This document shows positions 38,081 to 47,661 of a stretch of DNA of 64,000 bases, piece after piece. This DNA comes from Phormidesmis priestleyi BC1401 (GTDB lineage Bacteria > Cyanobacteriota > Cyanobacteriia > Leptolyngbyales > Leptolyngbyaceae): contig NZ_LXYR01000003.1 in the NCBI RefSeq assembly GCF_001650195.1, positions 124,001 through 188,000 of the forward strand. The letters run 5' to 3'. Position numbers and translations under genes: made by a program. Below the pieces are notes generated by a model. That model ran no database searches. It was not told where the DNA came from and worked only from the letters and a program-made list of their open reading frames with translations. The stretch's first letter is position 1. Each line of letters opens with the position of its first letter.

Positions 38081-38661
38081 TGTATCGGATGGAGGTCGCA
38101 CCCCACCGACCAGCGCATTCTCTTGCGGGGGACGTGGGAGAAATTCAAACTGATGCAGCAAGTATCAGAAGATTCTCCCGGTGTGCGGCTGGCTTTTTAC
38201 GACGGAGAGATAGAGATCCTCATGCCCGGACGTGAACATGAGCTATTTGGATGCGTCATCGGTGGGCTGTTATTGATCTATCTGGCTCAAAAAGGCATCT
38301 TCTTTCAACCAACCGGATCAATGACTCAGCAGAAGGAGAAGCATCCGCCCAAGCGGATAAATCGTTCTGCATTGGCAATGTAAAACCTATTCCTGACCTC
38401 TCGATCGAAGTCATATTCACGAGCGGCGGTGAACGCAAACTACTTCTGTATCAGGCGTTAGGGGTTCCTGAAGTTTGGTTCTGGGAAGATGGAGCGCTAA
38501 GGCTCCATCATCTCCGTCCTAGTGGCTATCAACGCATTGAGCGCAGTGAGTTACCGGGGTTGCAAGACCTCGATATCGATTTTCTCAAACGCTGCATGAT
38601 GATGGCTGAAACCGATGCAGGGGAGGCAATCAGAAAGTTTCAGCAGGGAATTTCCCATTAA
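38081..38661 (+). pseudogene. frameshifted Uma2 nuclease
   Basis: Two overlapping frames together encode one Uma2 protein. The first frame (from about 38081) gives DQRILLRGTWEKFKLMQQ, FYDGEIEILMPGREHELF and FFQPTGSMTQQKE. The second, entered near 38330, gives GEASAQADKSFCIGNVKPIP, DLSIEVIFTSGGERKLLLYQ and so on to the stop at 38661. One base is gained or lost between them. No in-frame ATG remains for the first frame, so the 5' end has decayed too. It overlaps the convergent putA by 4 bp. Confidence 0.85.
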
Positions 38662-41630
38662 TCTACGCCCTCGATCGGAGCAAATCCCTGACGCTGAACG
38701 TTTTCGGTGACGACGCGCGGCTCTAAAAATTGCAGCAGATAATCCCGTCCGCCTGCTTTTGAGCCGACTCCTGAGAGTTTAAATCCGCCGAAGGGTTGTC
38801 GAGCCACGATCGCGCCTGTGATGCCGCGATTGATATAGAGATTTCCTACTTCAAAGTCGGTTTGAGCTTGCTGAATGTGAGACGGGGTGCGCGAATATAG
38901 TCCGCCCGTGAGCGCATAAGGGGTGCCGTTGGCGATCGTCATCGCATCCTCAAACGTCTTAGCTTTGATCACCGCTAAAACGGGACCAAAAATCTCTTCT
39001 TGAGCGATTTTGGCATCGGGCGAGACGTTAGCAAAAATTACCGGACTGACGAAATAACCTCCGTCGGGGACTGGCATCTCTAAGGCGACTTCTGCCTCGG
39101 TTCGACCTTGCTCAATGTAGCTTTGGATGCGGCGTTGAGATTCGTCATCGATCACGGGTCCGATCTGGGTGCTGGGCAATTCTGCGGCACCGATGTTGAG
39201 CGATCGGGCAGCTTCGACTAATCGGTTCAAAAACATCTCATAAATCGATTCGAGCACGATGACTCGCGAACACGCCGAGCATTTCTGCCCACTGTAACCA
39301 AACGCTGAATGCACTACGCCCTGGACTGCCTGATCTAAATCAGCGCTTTCATCGACGATAATGGCGTTTTTGCCGCCCATCTCCGCGACGACTCGCTTCA
39401 GGTGTCTTTGCCCCGGTTGCAACACGGCAGCGTCAGCGTAGATTTGACAGCCCACTGCTTGAGATCCCGTGAACACAATCATGTGCGTGTCGCGATGCTT
39501 GACCATGTGAGCGCCCACCGTCGGACCGTCTCCCGGCACAAACTGAAAGACTCCATGCGGCACGCCAGCATCGATCAGAATCTCGGCAATTTTGGCGGCA
39601 ATCACCGAAGAGGTTTCGGCAGGTTTGAGCAGCGCGCAGTTGCCTGTGACGATCGCGGCAACCGTCATTCCGAGCGGGATGGCAAGCGGGAAATTCCACG
39701 GAGAAATGACTAGGACAATGCCTTTGGCGTGGTAGCGATAGCGGTTGGTTTCTCCCGGCAGATCGTAGCGATCGCCCACTTCCAAGCGCTCCATTTCGTC
39801 GGCATAATAGCGGCAAAAGTCGATCGCTTCTGAGACTTCACCATCGGCTTCTCGCACGGGCTTCCCAGTTTCTAGCACCATCCAGGCGATCAGGTTGTCG
39901 CGTCGTTCAACCAGCAGATCGCCTGCTTTGCGAAGAATATTTGCGCGTTGGATCGCAGGCGTTTTTTGCCACGCTGGAAACGCAACTTTTGCGGCAGCGA
40001 TCGCGTAATCTGCCTGTTCGACGCTGATCATGCCAATCTGCCCCACCACTTCAGTAAATTGAGATGGATTCACCGAAGCTAATTTTTCAGCGGTTTCTAC
40101 AAACTCTCCATCAATGAAAGGCAGGTAAGTTTTGCCTAACTGTTGGCGCACTGTTTGTAGGGTTTGTTGAAGATGATTGCGGGACTCTCGATCGGCATAA
40201 TCGGTATCTGCAACGTTGACGAAGCTGTGAGCGTTGAGATTTGACGGCTTTGCCTCAGAAATTTTAGGCGCGGCTAATAGTTCTTCGATCGGGCGTTCTT
40301 CAAGATTCTGTCGCAAAAACGAACTATTTGCCGTGTTTTCTAACAAGCGACGAATCAGATACGACATCCCCGGAATCAAGTCGCCATAGGGACAATAAAC
40401 GCGAACTCGATAGCCTTGATCCACAATCGCTTTGGCTAATTTGTCGCCCATGCCATAAAGCGTCTGAAACTCAATCCGACGAGCCGGAATATTCAGCGCT
40501 TTAGCAATCGCGATCGCGTGTGCCTGAGTGCGAACGTTGTGACTTCCGATCGCCGCATAGAGATGGTCGTGGTTTTCTAACAGCAATCGCGTTAGCGTTT
40601 CAAAATTGGCATCGGTTGCAGATTTTTCGTTATAAACGGGCTGTTCCCAATCTTTTTGCGCTGCTTTGATGGTTTCCTGATCCCAATAGGCACCTTTGAC
40701 TAACCGGATTGTTAACGGAGTGCCGCGTTCTTTTGCCCACGTAATCAAATCTTGCAAATCGCGTTCGCTGTCTCGCAAATAGGCTTGCAGCGTCATGCCA
40801 ATATCACTGCGATTGCGAAACTCATCTTCTAACAAAATCTGCTTGAGAATCGCCAGCGTCAAATCTTTGTAAGCATACTGCTCCATGTCAAAGTGAACCG
40901 CCGCCCCCAACTCTTTCGCCCGACGCAGCAATGTCCGAATCCGATCGCTGACGCGGGCTTGACTGCCTTGAGCATCCAGCGGGTCAAACTGCGAGTAAAA
41001 CGCCGTCAGCTTCACAGACACCTGAACTTTGGGGAGCGGTTGCCCATCTGCTATGTCGATCGCCGGAACCGTTGCCCAATTCTTCGCCGCTTCGGTGAGT
41101 TGGGTCATCAGGTCGAGATAGCGATCGAGATACGATTGTGCTTCTGCCTCGGTAATCACTGCCTCGCCGAGCAAATCGACCGTGAAGCCCATCTTCTCTT
41201 TTCGCAGCCGTTCTAGCGTTTTGAGAACTTGTTTGGTCGTTTCCCCAGAGATATATTTGTGTGCCAGAGTTTCGACCGCCGTTGAAACCGTAGTAGCAGC
41301 CACTTGTCCCGGCATGGAGTCGGCGTTGGCAAAATTAAGCAATCCTTTAAGAGCGGCGGGTAGCTCAACGCTGGCATCGCTCAAATATTCCTGCATGTGA
41401 CGAGCGATCTCGGCTTTGCTTCGCAGCGATGGCAAACAGTCAATAAAGCGAAATAGCTGCACCCTTAAACCCGGATTCTCCATCGTCCAGCCCAGGAGTT
41501 TGTCATCCCAGCGCATCTGATCGCGCATTTGAGCAAAGAACGATCGAGACTCGCGAGTGGCTCCGAGCAGTTGCCGCGCGATCGCTTGGGTTTGGGGTTC
41601 ATAGATGCGGTCAGTCACTTGGGCAACCAT
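38658..41630 (-). CDS. putA: bifunctional proline / P5C dehydrogenase PutA
   Basis: 990 residues, the two-enzyme PutA form without the N-terminal DNA-binding domain. It oxidises proline to glutamate in two steps. The proline dehydrogenase part (about 1-480) shows VSVKLTAFYSQFDPLD, MEQYAYKDLTL, RLVKGAYWDQE and RIEFQTLYGMGDKLAK. The P5C dehydrogenase part has VISPWNFPLAIPLGMT, the catalytic Glu in VAEMGGKNAIIVDE and catalytic Cys in GYSGQKCSACSR. It ends QPFGGFKLSGVGSKAGG. The only neighbours are the broken Uma2 (convergent) and a divergent unknown protein; no proline transporter is adjacent. Confidence 0.96.
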   Translation of the reverse strand: MVAQVTDRIYEPQTQAIARQLLGATRESRSFFAQMRDQMRWDDKLLGWTMENPGLRVQLFRFIDCLPSLRSKAEIARHMQEYLSDASVELPAALKGLLNFANADSMPGQVAATTVSTAVETLAHKYISGETTKQVLKTLERLRKEKMGFTVDLLGEAVITEAEAQSYLDRYLDLMTQLTEAAKNWATVPAIDIADGQPLPKVQVSVKLTAFYSQFDPLDAQGSQARVSDRIRTLLRRAKELGAAVHFDMEQYAYKDLTLAILKQILLEDEFRNRSDIGMTLQAYLRDSERDLQDLITWAKERGTPLTIRLVKGAYWDQETIKAAQKDWEQPVYNEKSATDANFETLTRLLLENHDHLYAAIGSHNVRTQAHAIAIAKALNIPARRIEFQTLYGMGDKLAKAIVDQGYRVRVYCPYGDLIPGMSYLIRRLLENTANSSFLRQNLEERPIEELLAAPKISEAKPSNLNAHSFVNVADTDYADRESRNHLQQTLQTVRQQLGKTYLPFIDGEFVETAEKLASVNPSQFTEVVGQIGMISVEQADYAIAAAKVAFPAWQKTPAIQRANILRKAGDLLVERRDNLIAWMVLETGKPVREADGEVSEAIDFCRYYADEMERLEVGDRYDLPGETNRYRYHAKGIVLVISPWNFPLAIPLGMTVAAIVTGNCALLKPAETSSVIAAKIAEILIDAGVPHGVFQFVPGDGPTVGAHMVKHRDTHMIVFTGSQAVGCQIYADAAVLQPGQRHLKRVVAEMGGKNAIIVDESADLDQAVQGVVHSAFGYSGQKCSACSRVIVLESIYEMFLNRLVEAARSLNIGAAELPSTQIGPVIDDESQRRIQSYIEQGRTEAEVALEMPVPDGGYFVSPVIFANVSPDAKIAQEEIFGPVLAVIKAKTFEDAMTIANGTPYALTGGLYSRTPSHIQQAQTDFEVGNLYINRGITGAIVARQPFGGFKLSGVGSKAGGRDYLLQFLEPRVVTENVQRQGFAPIEGVD

Positions 41631-41970
41631 AAATTCTCAGCTTTGTAAAGTATTAGCAAGCCAATCAAACACGTCTAGTTCTTCAGGTCTTGTCAGACGA
41701 AGACTACTAGTTCTATTGTCGGTTCTCGATCAGACGGTGGAGGGTTAGACCGTTAAAAAGGTTTACAAAACAGATTTCATCTTGGGTGAACGGAGTCCCT
41801 CAATTTCGTATTGAAAGCGACAGTCTTCAAAACTGGTATTCCCACTATAATTTTTCAACGACCATCCTGAGAATTCAGTAAATTTATGTAACAATATTTA
41901 AGTGTTCGAGGCTGTCTTTGCCCCTACATCATCAGGAATCTACCATCCTGTTGTTTATTCGTTGCCCCCT
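41631..41970. other. intergenic region, divergent promoters
   Basis: 340 bp between putA (-) and the unknown protein (+). AT-rich; TTGAAAG-type and TATAAT-like boxes (CACTATAAT near 41850) are present. The longer frame into 41902 looks non-coding. Nothing else is seen. Confidence 0.35.
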
Positions 41971-42588
41971 ATGAATGCACTTGATGATGCGACTCTGATT
42001 CAGCAATTTGTTGCCCGTCAGACAACACTGACCACTAGCCCAAACTTACGTATTGAGTCTGCTCCTAATGTCACGCAACTGTTGACTCAAAACGGTGAGC
42101 TTTTGGCACGACTCGATCGCTCGACTCAACCCGCGATCGTGCAGGTCAAACAAGGAATTCAACATCGGGCGCTCTTGCATCAAATCTTGTCTGAACATGG
42201 ATTTGTGTTGATGCAGGGGGCGCAACTATTCCGCAAACTGCCCAACGAATCGGAATTTAGCTGCTATGAGGCGCAGCAGATTCCGATCGGATATCAGATG
42301 CACTGCACCGAAGCCAAAACTTTATGGAAAGTTTGGTTGGCTCAAACCCACCCTCGTCATCGGCTTGATAGTCGTCTGGAGTTGCTGCTGTTTACCCCTA
42401 CTGCTTGGTTGCCGATTCAAGACGTGTCGTGTCATTGGGGCGTTGTGTCGATCAAAACGTTGATCAAGGCAGCGAGTCTTCAAAAGAGTGAGTATGTAAC
42501 GTGGCTACAAAAGCGCAGCATCAAGGATGAGTTAGGGCAGTGCGATCGTCAGTCAACCGTTCAAACTCCTACCCGTTCTTATGGTTGA
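41971..42588 (+). CDS. conserved-looking protein, unknown function
   Basis: About 205 residues from ATG 41971 (MNALDDATLIQQFVARQTTL); the frame is open 23 codons earlier but those residues look untranslated. The sequence is soluble, mixed helix/strand, with segments such as GELLARLDRSTQPAIVQVKQ and FSCYEAQQIPIGYQMHCTEA. There is no signal peptide or membrane segment and I recognise no domain. It is not part of an operon. Downstream lies the IS remnant and broken HAD gene. Confidence 0.65.
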   Translation: MNALDDATLIQQFVARQTTLTTSPNLRIESAPNVTQLLTQNGELLARLDRSTQPAIVQVKQGIQHRALLHQILSEHGFVLMQGAQLFRKLPNESEFSCYEAQQIPIGYQMHCTEAKTLWKVWLAQTHPRHRLDSRLELLLFTPTAWLPIQDVSCHWGVVSIKTLIKAASLQKSEYVTWLQKRSIKDELGQCDRQSTVQTPTRSYG

Positions 42589-42630
42589 AATCTTCTAACA
42601 AGCCCCATAACTCTGGAGCCTTGACATACT

Positions 42631-42694
42631 CCCTAGCTCTAAAGGAATGGGAATTCTAAGCTTAGACAGCAACTACAGGCGAAGCCTGTCTAAG
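42631..42694. mobile_element. IS200/IS605-type end remnant
   Basis: Two adjacent hairpins: CCCTAGCTCTAAAGGAATGG (imperfect, 42631-42651) preceded by TTGACATACT, and a second one with CTTAGACAG (42661) and CTGTCTAAG (ending 42694) plus inner CAGGC / GCCTG arms. This style of terminal hairpin is seen at IS200/IS605 ends in cyanobacteria. No transposase remains. It cuts the HAD gene. Confidence 0.5.
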
Positions 42695-42801
42695 ATGTCT
42701 AAGCCAAAAGGTTTTAAAGACTCTTGCCAAACCTGAAAGTGAATCAGATCAGTGTTTGCCAGAGTGCCATCGAGGTCGTAGAGAACTGCAGCTAACGTCA
42801 T
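42673..42801 (-). pseudogene. 5' fragment of HAD phosphatase, cut by IS end
   Basis: The minus-strand frame starts 2 bp after the rnd stop with MTLAAVLYDLDGTLANTDLI and continues HFQVWQESLKPFGLD. This is motif I of a beta-phosphoglucomutase-like HAD hydrolase. After about 36 residues it runs into the hairpin sequence and stops at 42673. A complete enzyme would have about 220 residues; the rest is missing from this locus. Confidence 0.8.
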
Positions 42802-42803
42802 CT

Positions 42804-43433
42804 CTAGTGTTCAAAAATGCCCTGATAGTGCATCAAGTCTAGCGACGTAAACACAGGCAAGCATTGAAAACACTGTTCAGCGAGTTCTAAGCGATCTTCT
42901 CGCTCTAACATCGCGATCAGCGTTTGACGGGCGCTAATCAGATAGCGAACATCATTGGCAGCATATTTAAGCTGTGCCTCTGACAGATTGGCAGCATTGC
43001 CCCAATCTGAACTTTGAGCGCTTTTGTCTAACTCAACGCCCACCAATTCTTGAATCAAATCTTTTAAGCCGTGTTTAGGTGAGTAAGTCCGCGCTAGCTT
43101 GCTGGCAATTTTGGTGCAAAACAGGGGCGTAACGTAGATGCCTAAATAGTGGCGCAGAGTAGTGATGTCAAACCGCGCAAAGTGAAAGATCTTAGTGATC
43201 GTTGGAGCCTCTAGCAGCGTTTTGAGATTGGGTGCTTCTGTTTGTCTTTGAGCAATTCGCACAACGGTAACGCGATCGTCACCATCGCACAACTGCACGA
43301 GGCAAAGACGATCGCGCTGGGGCAACAATCCCATCGTTTCGGTGTCAACGGCGATCGCGTCTGTCTGCAAATAATTTTCCAGCACGGCGATCGAGAGATC
43401 ACCGTCACAGATCTGAAAGTCTTTAGGTTCCAT
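42804..43433 (-). CDS. rnd: ribonuclease D-like 3'-5' exonuclease
   Basis: 209 residues, a single DEDD exonuclease domain without the HRDC domain of E. coli RNase D, as common in cyanobacteria. Exo I is AVDTETMGL (DxE), Exo II is FHFARFDITTL (the N/R-x-x-D type), Exo III is YAANDVRYL (Y-x3-D). It trims RNA 3' ends such as tRNA precursors. ATG at 43433. The broken HAD gene begins 2 bp after its stop, suggesting a former operon. Confidence 0.88.
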   Translation of the reverse strand: MEPKDFQICDGDLSIAVLENYLQTDAIAVDTETMGLLPQRDRLCLVQLCDGDDRVTVVRIAQRQTEAPNLKTLLEAPTITKIFHFARFDITTLRHYLGIYVTPLFCTKIASKLARTYSPKHGLKDLIQELVGVELDKSAQSSDWGNAANLSEAQLKYAANDVRYLISARQTLIAMLEREDRLELAEQCFQCLPVFTSLDLMHYQGIFEH

Positions 43434-43481
43434 TTAGAAGTTGAGAATCGGCAGTAGAGACCGATCTCATATTACTATCCG

Positions 43482-44030
43482 CTACTTGCGAATAAAGATC
43501 TGCGTAAAGTAGATTTCTCCTTTTGCATTGCGACTGACTCCGACACCCGTTAGCCCATAGGCTCCTCGAATATTTTTTAAGTGTCCAGGGCTTTTAAGCC
43601 ATCCCTCCACCGCCTGAGTGGTAGGGTCTCTATAGCCCATATTGTAGGCAATGTTTTCGGCAGCCCCGCGATAGGGAATCGACTTCGCAATTTCTTTAAC
43701 CCGTCGATCAAAGCCCTGATGACTAAACGGCACCTTTCCGGCTGCCATATCTTGGCTATGCAGCCTTGCTTGCTGGGTCAGGCTGTCTGCGATCGTCAGC
43801 GCCGAAAGCCCCTTACTGACACGATATTGATTGATCTGCCGATGAACCGCTTGCTCAAGCGCTTGCGTCGTTGAATCTGTGCGAGCAGCTAAATTAACAG
43901 AGGCTCTAGAAGGCTGTGCGGGTATCGAACTTGTCAAACTTGCGCGGTTGTCAGCATGAGCAGAAAGGCTCAGACTGCCCACGATCGTCAAGGCTGCGAT
44001 CGTCGCCCTAGTCAAAAGAGGTCTTAGCAT
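43482..44030 (-). CDS. secreted CAP (SCP-like) domain protein
   Basis: About 182 residues from the second in-frame ATG (44030), where MLRPLLTRATIAALTIVGSL then SLSAHA forms a good signal peptide; the first ATG at 44051 would add seven residues. The CAP domain runs from about 60 to the end with RLHSQDMAAGKVPFSHQGFD, GAAENIAYNMG and GWLKSPGHLKNIRG, including the two His and two Glu of the CAP cavity. CAP proteins are extracellular; bacterial ones have no settled role. It is monocistronic and runs the same way as rnd. Confidence 0.85.
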   Translation of the reverse strand: MLRPLLTRATIAALTIVGSLSLSAHADNRASLTSSIPAQPSRASVNLAARTDSTTQALEQAVHRQINQYRVSKGLSALTIADSLTQQARLHSQDMAAGKVPFSHQGFDRRVKEIAKSIPYRGAAENIAYNMGYRDPTTQAVEGWLKSPGHLKNIRGAYGLTGVGVSRNAKGEIYFTQIFIRK

Positions 44031-44206
44031 GATGGAGCTTTTATACAGCATCTTCTGTAGATGGATATCACGGACACGGCTTTTTGTGTTGTGATTTTAA
44101 TCACATAGTTTTGATGAAGTTACTTACAGTCAGCGATTTGTGATTTCAATCTCTAATCATGAGAAACCTTGAAAAGCACAAATATAGTTCTACGTAGATA
44201 GTTTAG

Positions 44207-44230
44207 AACAAGGGGCTTAAGCCCCCTGTT
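44207..44230 (-). terminator. hairpin after the GT39 operon
   Basis: ACAAGGGGC (44209-44217) pairs imperfectly with GCCCCCTGT (44221-44229). It stands about 64 bp after the last GT39 stop on the minus strand and is followed there by T-rich sequence, so it may terminate that operon; it could also be a dispersed palindrome. Confidence 0.45.
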
Positions 44231-44293
44231 GCTTTAACGGTAACTCGCAGCGTCCTAATTCAGTTTCGTAATGTCATGTCAATGATTTGACCC

Positions 44294-45922
44294 TCACATT
44301 TGAGGACGCGGATAGGGTTTGATTAAATTCGTTCCGCGATATATGTGAAATTTATTGACTGTCACGCCTCCGCGCTGTAGGAGCACTTCTCCCAATTTTT
44401 CAAACTGCTGAAAGTAAGGCACATATTCTGCCGCAGAATCTTCGTTGGTTTGAAACTCATTGGAGGTTAGATATAGCCCAGTTTTGCCCAGCCACTGGTC
44501 AGCCGTTGACCAAAACGCAAAGCCACGCAGATCTTTTTTGTCAAAACAAGTGACCGGAACGGGCGCTAAAGGAGTCAACGCCATGCCGATATGTCCTGCC
44601 ATGTGAAAACGATTGCTGAAGATAAAATCAGCGTTTTTAAGGGCGGCTAAAAGCTCAGGAGACTTTGCAAAATTGTGGCGAAGCTGCACTACATCTACAA
44701 GCTCGATCGAGGCATCGTTTTCAGGTGCCAAAAATCCTCCAAAAATTCCATAATGACTCGGTTTTTGGAGTGTTCCTAGCGTGATGTGGGAGAGTGCAGT
44801 CAGCAGCAGCATGAAGGTGGCGATCGCTGATCCCCACAGCCAGCGCTGCACGAGTTTTGGGTGCCGTTGTTGCCAGAGGGCAGCCTGTTGACCGAGTAAA
44901 GGAGTCGCGGCAAAAAATCCGGGCATCGTCCAGGTGGGCAAAATCTGCTGATAGCCTTCAATCAAAATAAACACTAGGAAAGCTGGAACGGAGAGCCAGA
45001 CCACGAGCCACTGACGATCGCGCAGATTAGATAGCTCGGTGTGGCTTCCAGGGTTAAACCACGATCTCACGGTGGATCGTCCGGCTCGGCTCGCCGTTGA
45101 GAGGCTGACCCACCAGAGCGGTAGTCCTATGGTGGGAAACAAATAGGCGCTATGAATGAACGCTGTCTCAATCACCTGCGAGATGCGATACCGCCTGCCA
45201 GGAATGCCGCGATTGCCTTGAAATAAAAACGAAACCCAGTCATGCTGCCAGTTCCAATACAGCACGGGGGAGAACGCGATCGTAAACAGAGCCATGCTGA
45301 GAAGAGTCCACGGAGATCGCAGTGCCGATCGATGAGCCGGACTCGTGAGGCAAAATCCGATCAGTCCAGCGCCCAACAGAACGCCGTGATATTTGCCCAA
45401 ACAGGCGAGACCGACCAATAGCCCAATCACAGCCACGCGATAAGTTGGGCGATAGGGCGCGTCATCTCGATCGAAAAATTCACACGCAGCCACCCAAAGC
45501 GTCAGCGACCAGAAGACCATGAGTGGCGCATCGGGCAATGTCAAAATGCCAAAGCCGATTTGAAAGATGGGCGCGATCGACGCGATCGCCAGTGTCAACA
45601 CACCCGCCCGTCGAGAAAATAATTGAGTCGTCGCTCGATAGAGAAAATACAACGTTGCCGTAAACAGCAGCATTGCACCGAGTCGAATCGTCAACGGTGA
45701 CACAGTTCCAGTGAGCCAAATTCCAAACCCGGTAGTCAACGCAACGAGCGGCGGATGGTCGAAATAACTCCAGTCAGGATGCAGCGTGTAGAGATAGTAA
45801 TACGCTTCGTCAAACCCAGGCGGAAGCCAGAAAGCAACTAGGCTTCTAAATGCCAAACCTGCGACAAGGATTAAGATCACCGATCGGGGCAGTTGACTCC
45901 ACGCTTTCTGAATGGTTTGCAT
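44294..45922 (-). CDS. GT39-family membrane glycosyltransferase
   Basis: About 542 residues. The N-terminal signature is the FRSLVAFWLPPGFDEAYYYL helix and loop with the acidic Asp-Glu catalytic pair, followed by HPDWSYFDHPPLVALTTGFG and many membrane helices: the PMT/ArnT-like GT39 fold. These use polyprenyl-phosphate sugars on the outer face of the plasma membrane. ATG at 45922 overlaps the upstream gene's TGA (TGATG), so translation is coupled. The acceptor is unknown (lipid, glycan or protein). Second of two tandem GT39 genes. Confidence 0.85.
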   Translation of the reverse strand: MQTIQKAWSQLPRSVILILVAGLAFRSLVAFWLPPGFDEAYYYLYTLHPDWSYFDHPPLVALTTGFGIWLTGTVSPLTIRLGAMLLFTATLYFLYRATTQLFSRRAGVLTLAIASIAPIFQIGFGILTLPDAPLMVFWSLTLWVAACEFFDRDDAPYRPTYRVAVIGLLVGLACLGKYHGVLLGAGLIGFCLTSPAHRSALRSPWTLLSMALFTIAFSPVLYWNWQHDWVSFLFQGNRGIPGRRYRISQVIETAFIHSAYLFPTIGLPLWWVSLSTASRAGRSTVRSWFNPGSHTELSNLRDRQWLVVWLSVPAFLVFILIEGYQQILPTWTMPGFFAATPLLGQQAALWQQRHPKLVQRWLWGSAIATFMLLLTALSHITLGTLQKPSHYGIFGGFLAPENDASIELVDVVQLRHNFAKSPELLAALKNADFIFSNRFHMAGHIGMALTPLAPVPVTCFDKKDLRGFAFWSTADQWLGKTGLYLTSNEFQTNEDSAAEYVPYFQQFEKLGEVLLQRGGVTVNKFHIYRGTNLIKPYPRPQM

Positions 45923-47661
45923 CACGACTGGTTTAACACCGAGAAACGAATGACCTGATAAATGCCAACCTGATTAAGCCGCTGATAACTCTGGGGCAAA
46001 ATCTCTGCCTCTTTCAAGGTGCGGTCGGTTGTCACCATCAGTATTGATCGCTGAGTCTTTTGTTGGCGCACTTGTTCCAGGTAGGGCTTAATTTTTGCAG
46101 AGCGATTAAAGAATGTGATCGGCTGGTGGGTGTAAAAGACCAGACTCGGTTTCTCAAACGAATTAGTTGCCATAACGATCGGTTCATTTGCCTGTCTGAC
46201 CTGGTTCACGATCTGAGCGACTTCTCTTAGCGGAAGCTGTCGCTCTCTGTCCAGAACTCCGATAAACGGCGTGATGAAGAATAAGATGAACGCTGCATAA
46301 GTCGCAAGATTCACGCCCCAAAACAAATGTAGTTTACGCTTGAGAATCAAAAATGTGCCACCGATCGCGCCTCCGAGCCAAATCAAACCGCCAATTTGCG
46401 GCAGTCCTGCCTCCTGCATTCGCAGCCCTAACTGAGGCATCGACGGATCGCGATTCAGCCAATGAGGACTGTAGAACGTCACCGCCGCCAAGGTCACGCA
46501 TAGAGCCAGACTGACGTATACACTCGCCTTTAAACCCCAGTTTGGAGCAGTTTTTTCCCTCTGATCACTCCACCAAAGCGAGACGAGAATCGCCGCCGCC
46601 GGGACTAAAGGCAGCGTGTAAGTAATGTATTTTGTCGCGGCGATCGTAAAAAACCCCAGCACGATCGCAAACCAGATCAGCGCAAATAATCCTAAATGGC
46701 TCGATCGCGGCTGCTGTCGCCATGACCGATCTCGAAGACGATGAGCGATCGCAACGGGCAAATAAATCGACCACGGAAAGAACCCAATCAGCACAATCAA
46801 GCTGTGAAAATACCACGCCCCTTGATGTTGATTCACCACATGAGTGAAGCGCCCTAAATTGTGGTAGCCAAAAAACGAGTTGATAAACCCGTCTCCGTTT
46901 CGCAGATATGCCAGCACATACCACGGCACACTCAGACCCAAGAAAATCACGATTCCCGGCACGAGCTTGATCTCTTTCAAGACCTCCCGGACTTTGCCAA
47001 CGCAGACTAAGAAGATTAAGACGATCGTCCCCGGCAACACCACGCCCACAGGTCCTTTCGTCAACACTGCCAGCGCCAACCATCCATAAAATGCTAGATA
47101 AAACCGAGTCTGAACCTTGGGATTCTCAGGGTGAGCATATCCCCAAAAAAAGCTCAACAAAGATCCCCCAAAACACACACTCAGCAGCATATCTGAGTAG
47201 CCCAATCGCCCAAAAAATAGCGTTTGCAAGTTGAGGGCAAAGATCGCAGATCCCAAAAAGGGCAGGATTTTGGCGCGAGATTTGAGTTTCTGCTCAAAAA
47301 ACCTCAGCGTGTAGAAGCAAAACCCAATCAACAGCGTTCCTGAAATTGCCGACGGCAACCGTGCTGCCCACTCGTTGACCCCGATCGTGCCATAGGCGAT
47401 CGCCATCAGCCAATAAATTAACGGAGGCTTATCAAATCGGGTCACTCCATTAAAGTAGGGAGTGATCCAGTCACCTGTCACCTTCATTTGACGAGCCGCT
47501 TCTGCAAACAGAGGCTCTGTTTCGTCGAGTAGCCCGGTGCTGCCCAGACGATGAAACAAAACCAGCCAACTCAGCAGTAAAATCCACAGAATCGGCAAAA
47601 AACGAGCGATGTGCGGATGCTTAGATTGAACGACGGGTGCGATCGAGCGGTCAAACTCCAT
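45922..47661 (-). CDS. GT39-family membrane glycosyltransferase
   Basis: About 579 residues from ATG 47661, preceded by AAGGGTGA; a GTG three codons earlier is possible. The motif LLDETEPLFAEAARQMKVTG (Asp-Glu) and YFNGVTRFDKPPLIYWLMA are typical of ArnT/PMT-type GT39 enzymes. About ten membrane helices follow, and a soluble C-terminal part ends the chain (VMATNSFEKPSLVFYTHQPI). It overlaps the upstream hydrolase gene by 11 bp and the next GT39 gene by one base. Confidence 0.85.
   Translation of the reverse strand: MEFDRSIAPVVQSKHPHIARFLPILWILLLSWLVLFHRLGSTGLLDETEPLFAEAARQMKVTGDWITPYFNGVTRFDKPPLIYWLMAIAYGTIGVNEWAARLPSAISGTLLIGFCFYTLRFFEQKLKSRAKILPFLGSAIFALNLQTLFFGRLGYSDMLLSVCFGGSLLSFFWGYAHPENPKVQTRFYLAFYGWLALAVLTKGPVGVVLPGTIVLIFLVCVGKVREVLKEIKLVPGIVIFLGLSVPWYVLAYLRNGDGFINSFFGYHNLGRFTHVVNQHQGAWYFHSLIVLIGFFPWSIYLPVAIAHRLRDRSWRQQPRSSHLGLFALIWFAIVLGFFTIAATKYITYTLPLVPAAAILVSLWWSDQREKTAPNWGLKASVYVSLALCVTLAAVTFYSPHWLNRDPSMPQLGLRMQEAGLPQIGGLIWLGGAIGGTFLILKRKLHLFWGVNLATYAAFILFFITPFIGVLDRERQLPLREVAQIVNQVRQANEPIVMATNSFEKPSLVFYTHQPITFFNRSAKIKPYLEQVRQQKTQRSILMVTTDRTLKEAEILPQSYQRLNQVGIYQVIRFSVLNQS

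Noticed and set aside
39433-39816. Frame inside putA on the same strand
   Set aside because: Out-of-frame shadow of the P5C dehydrogenase domain.
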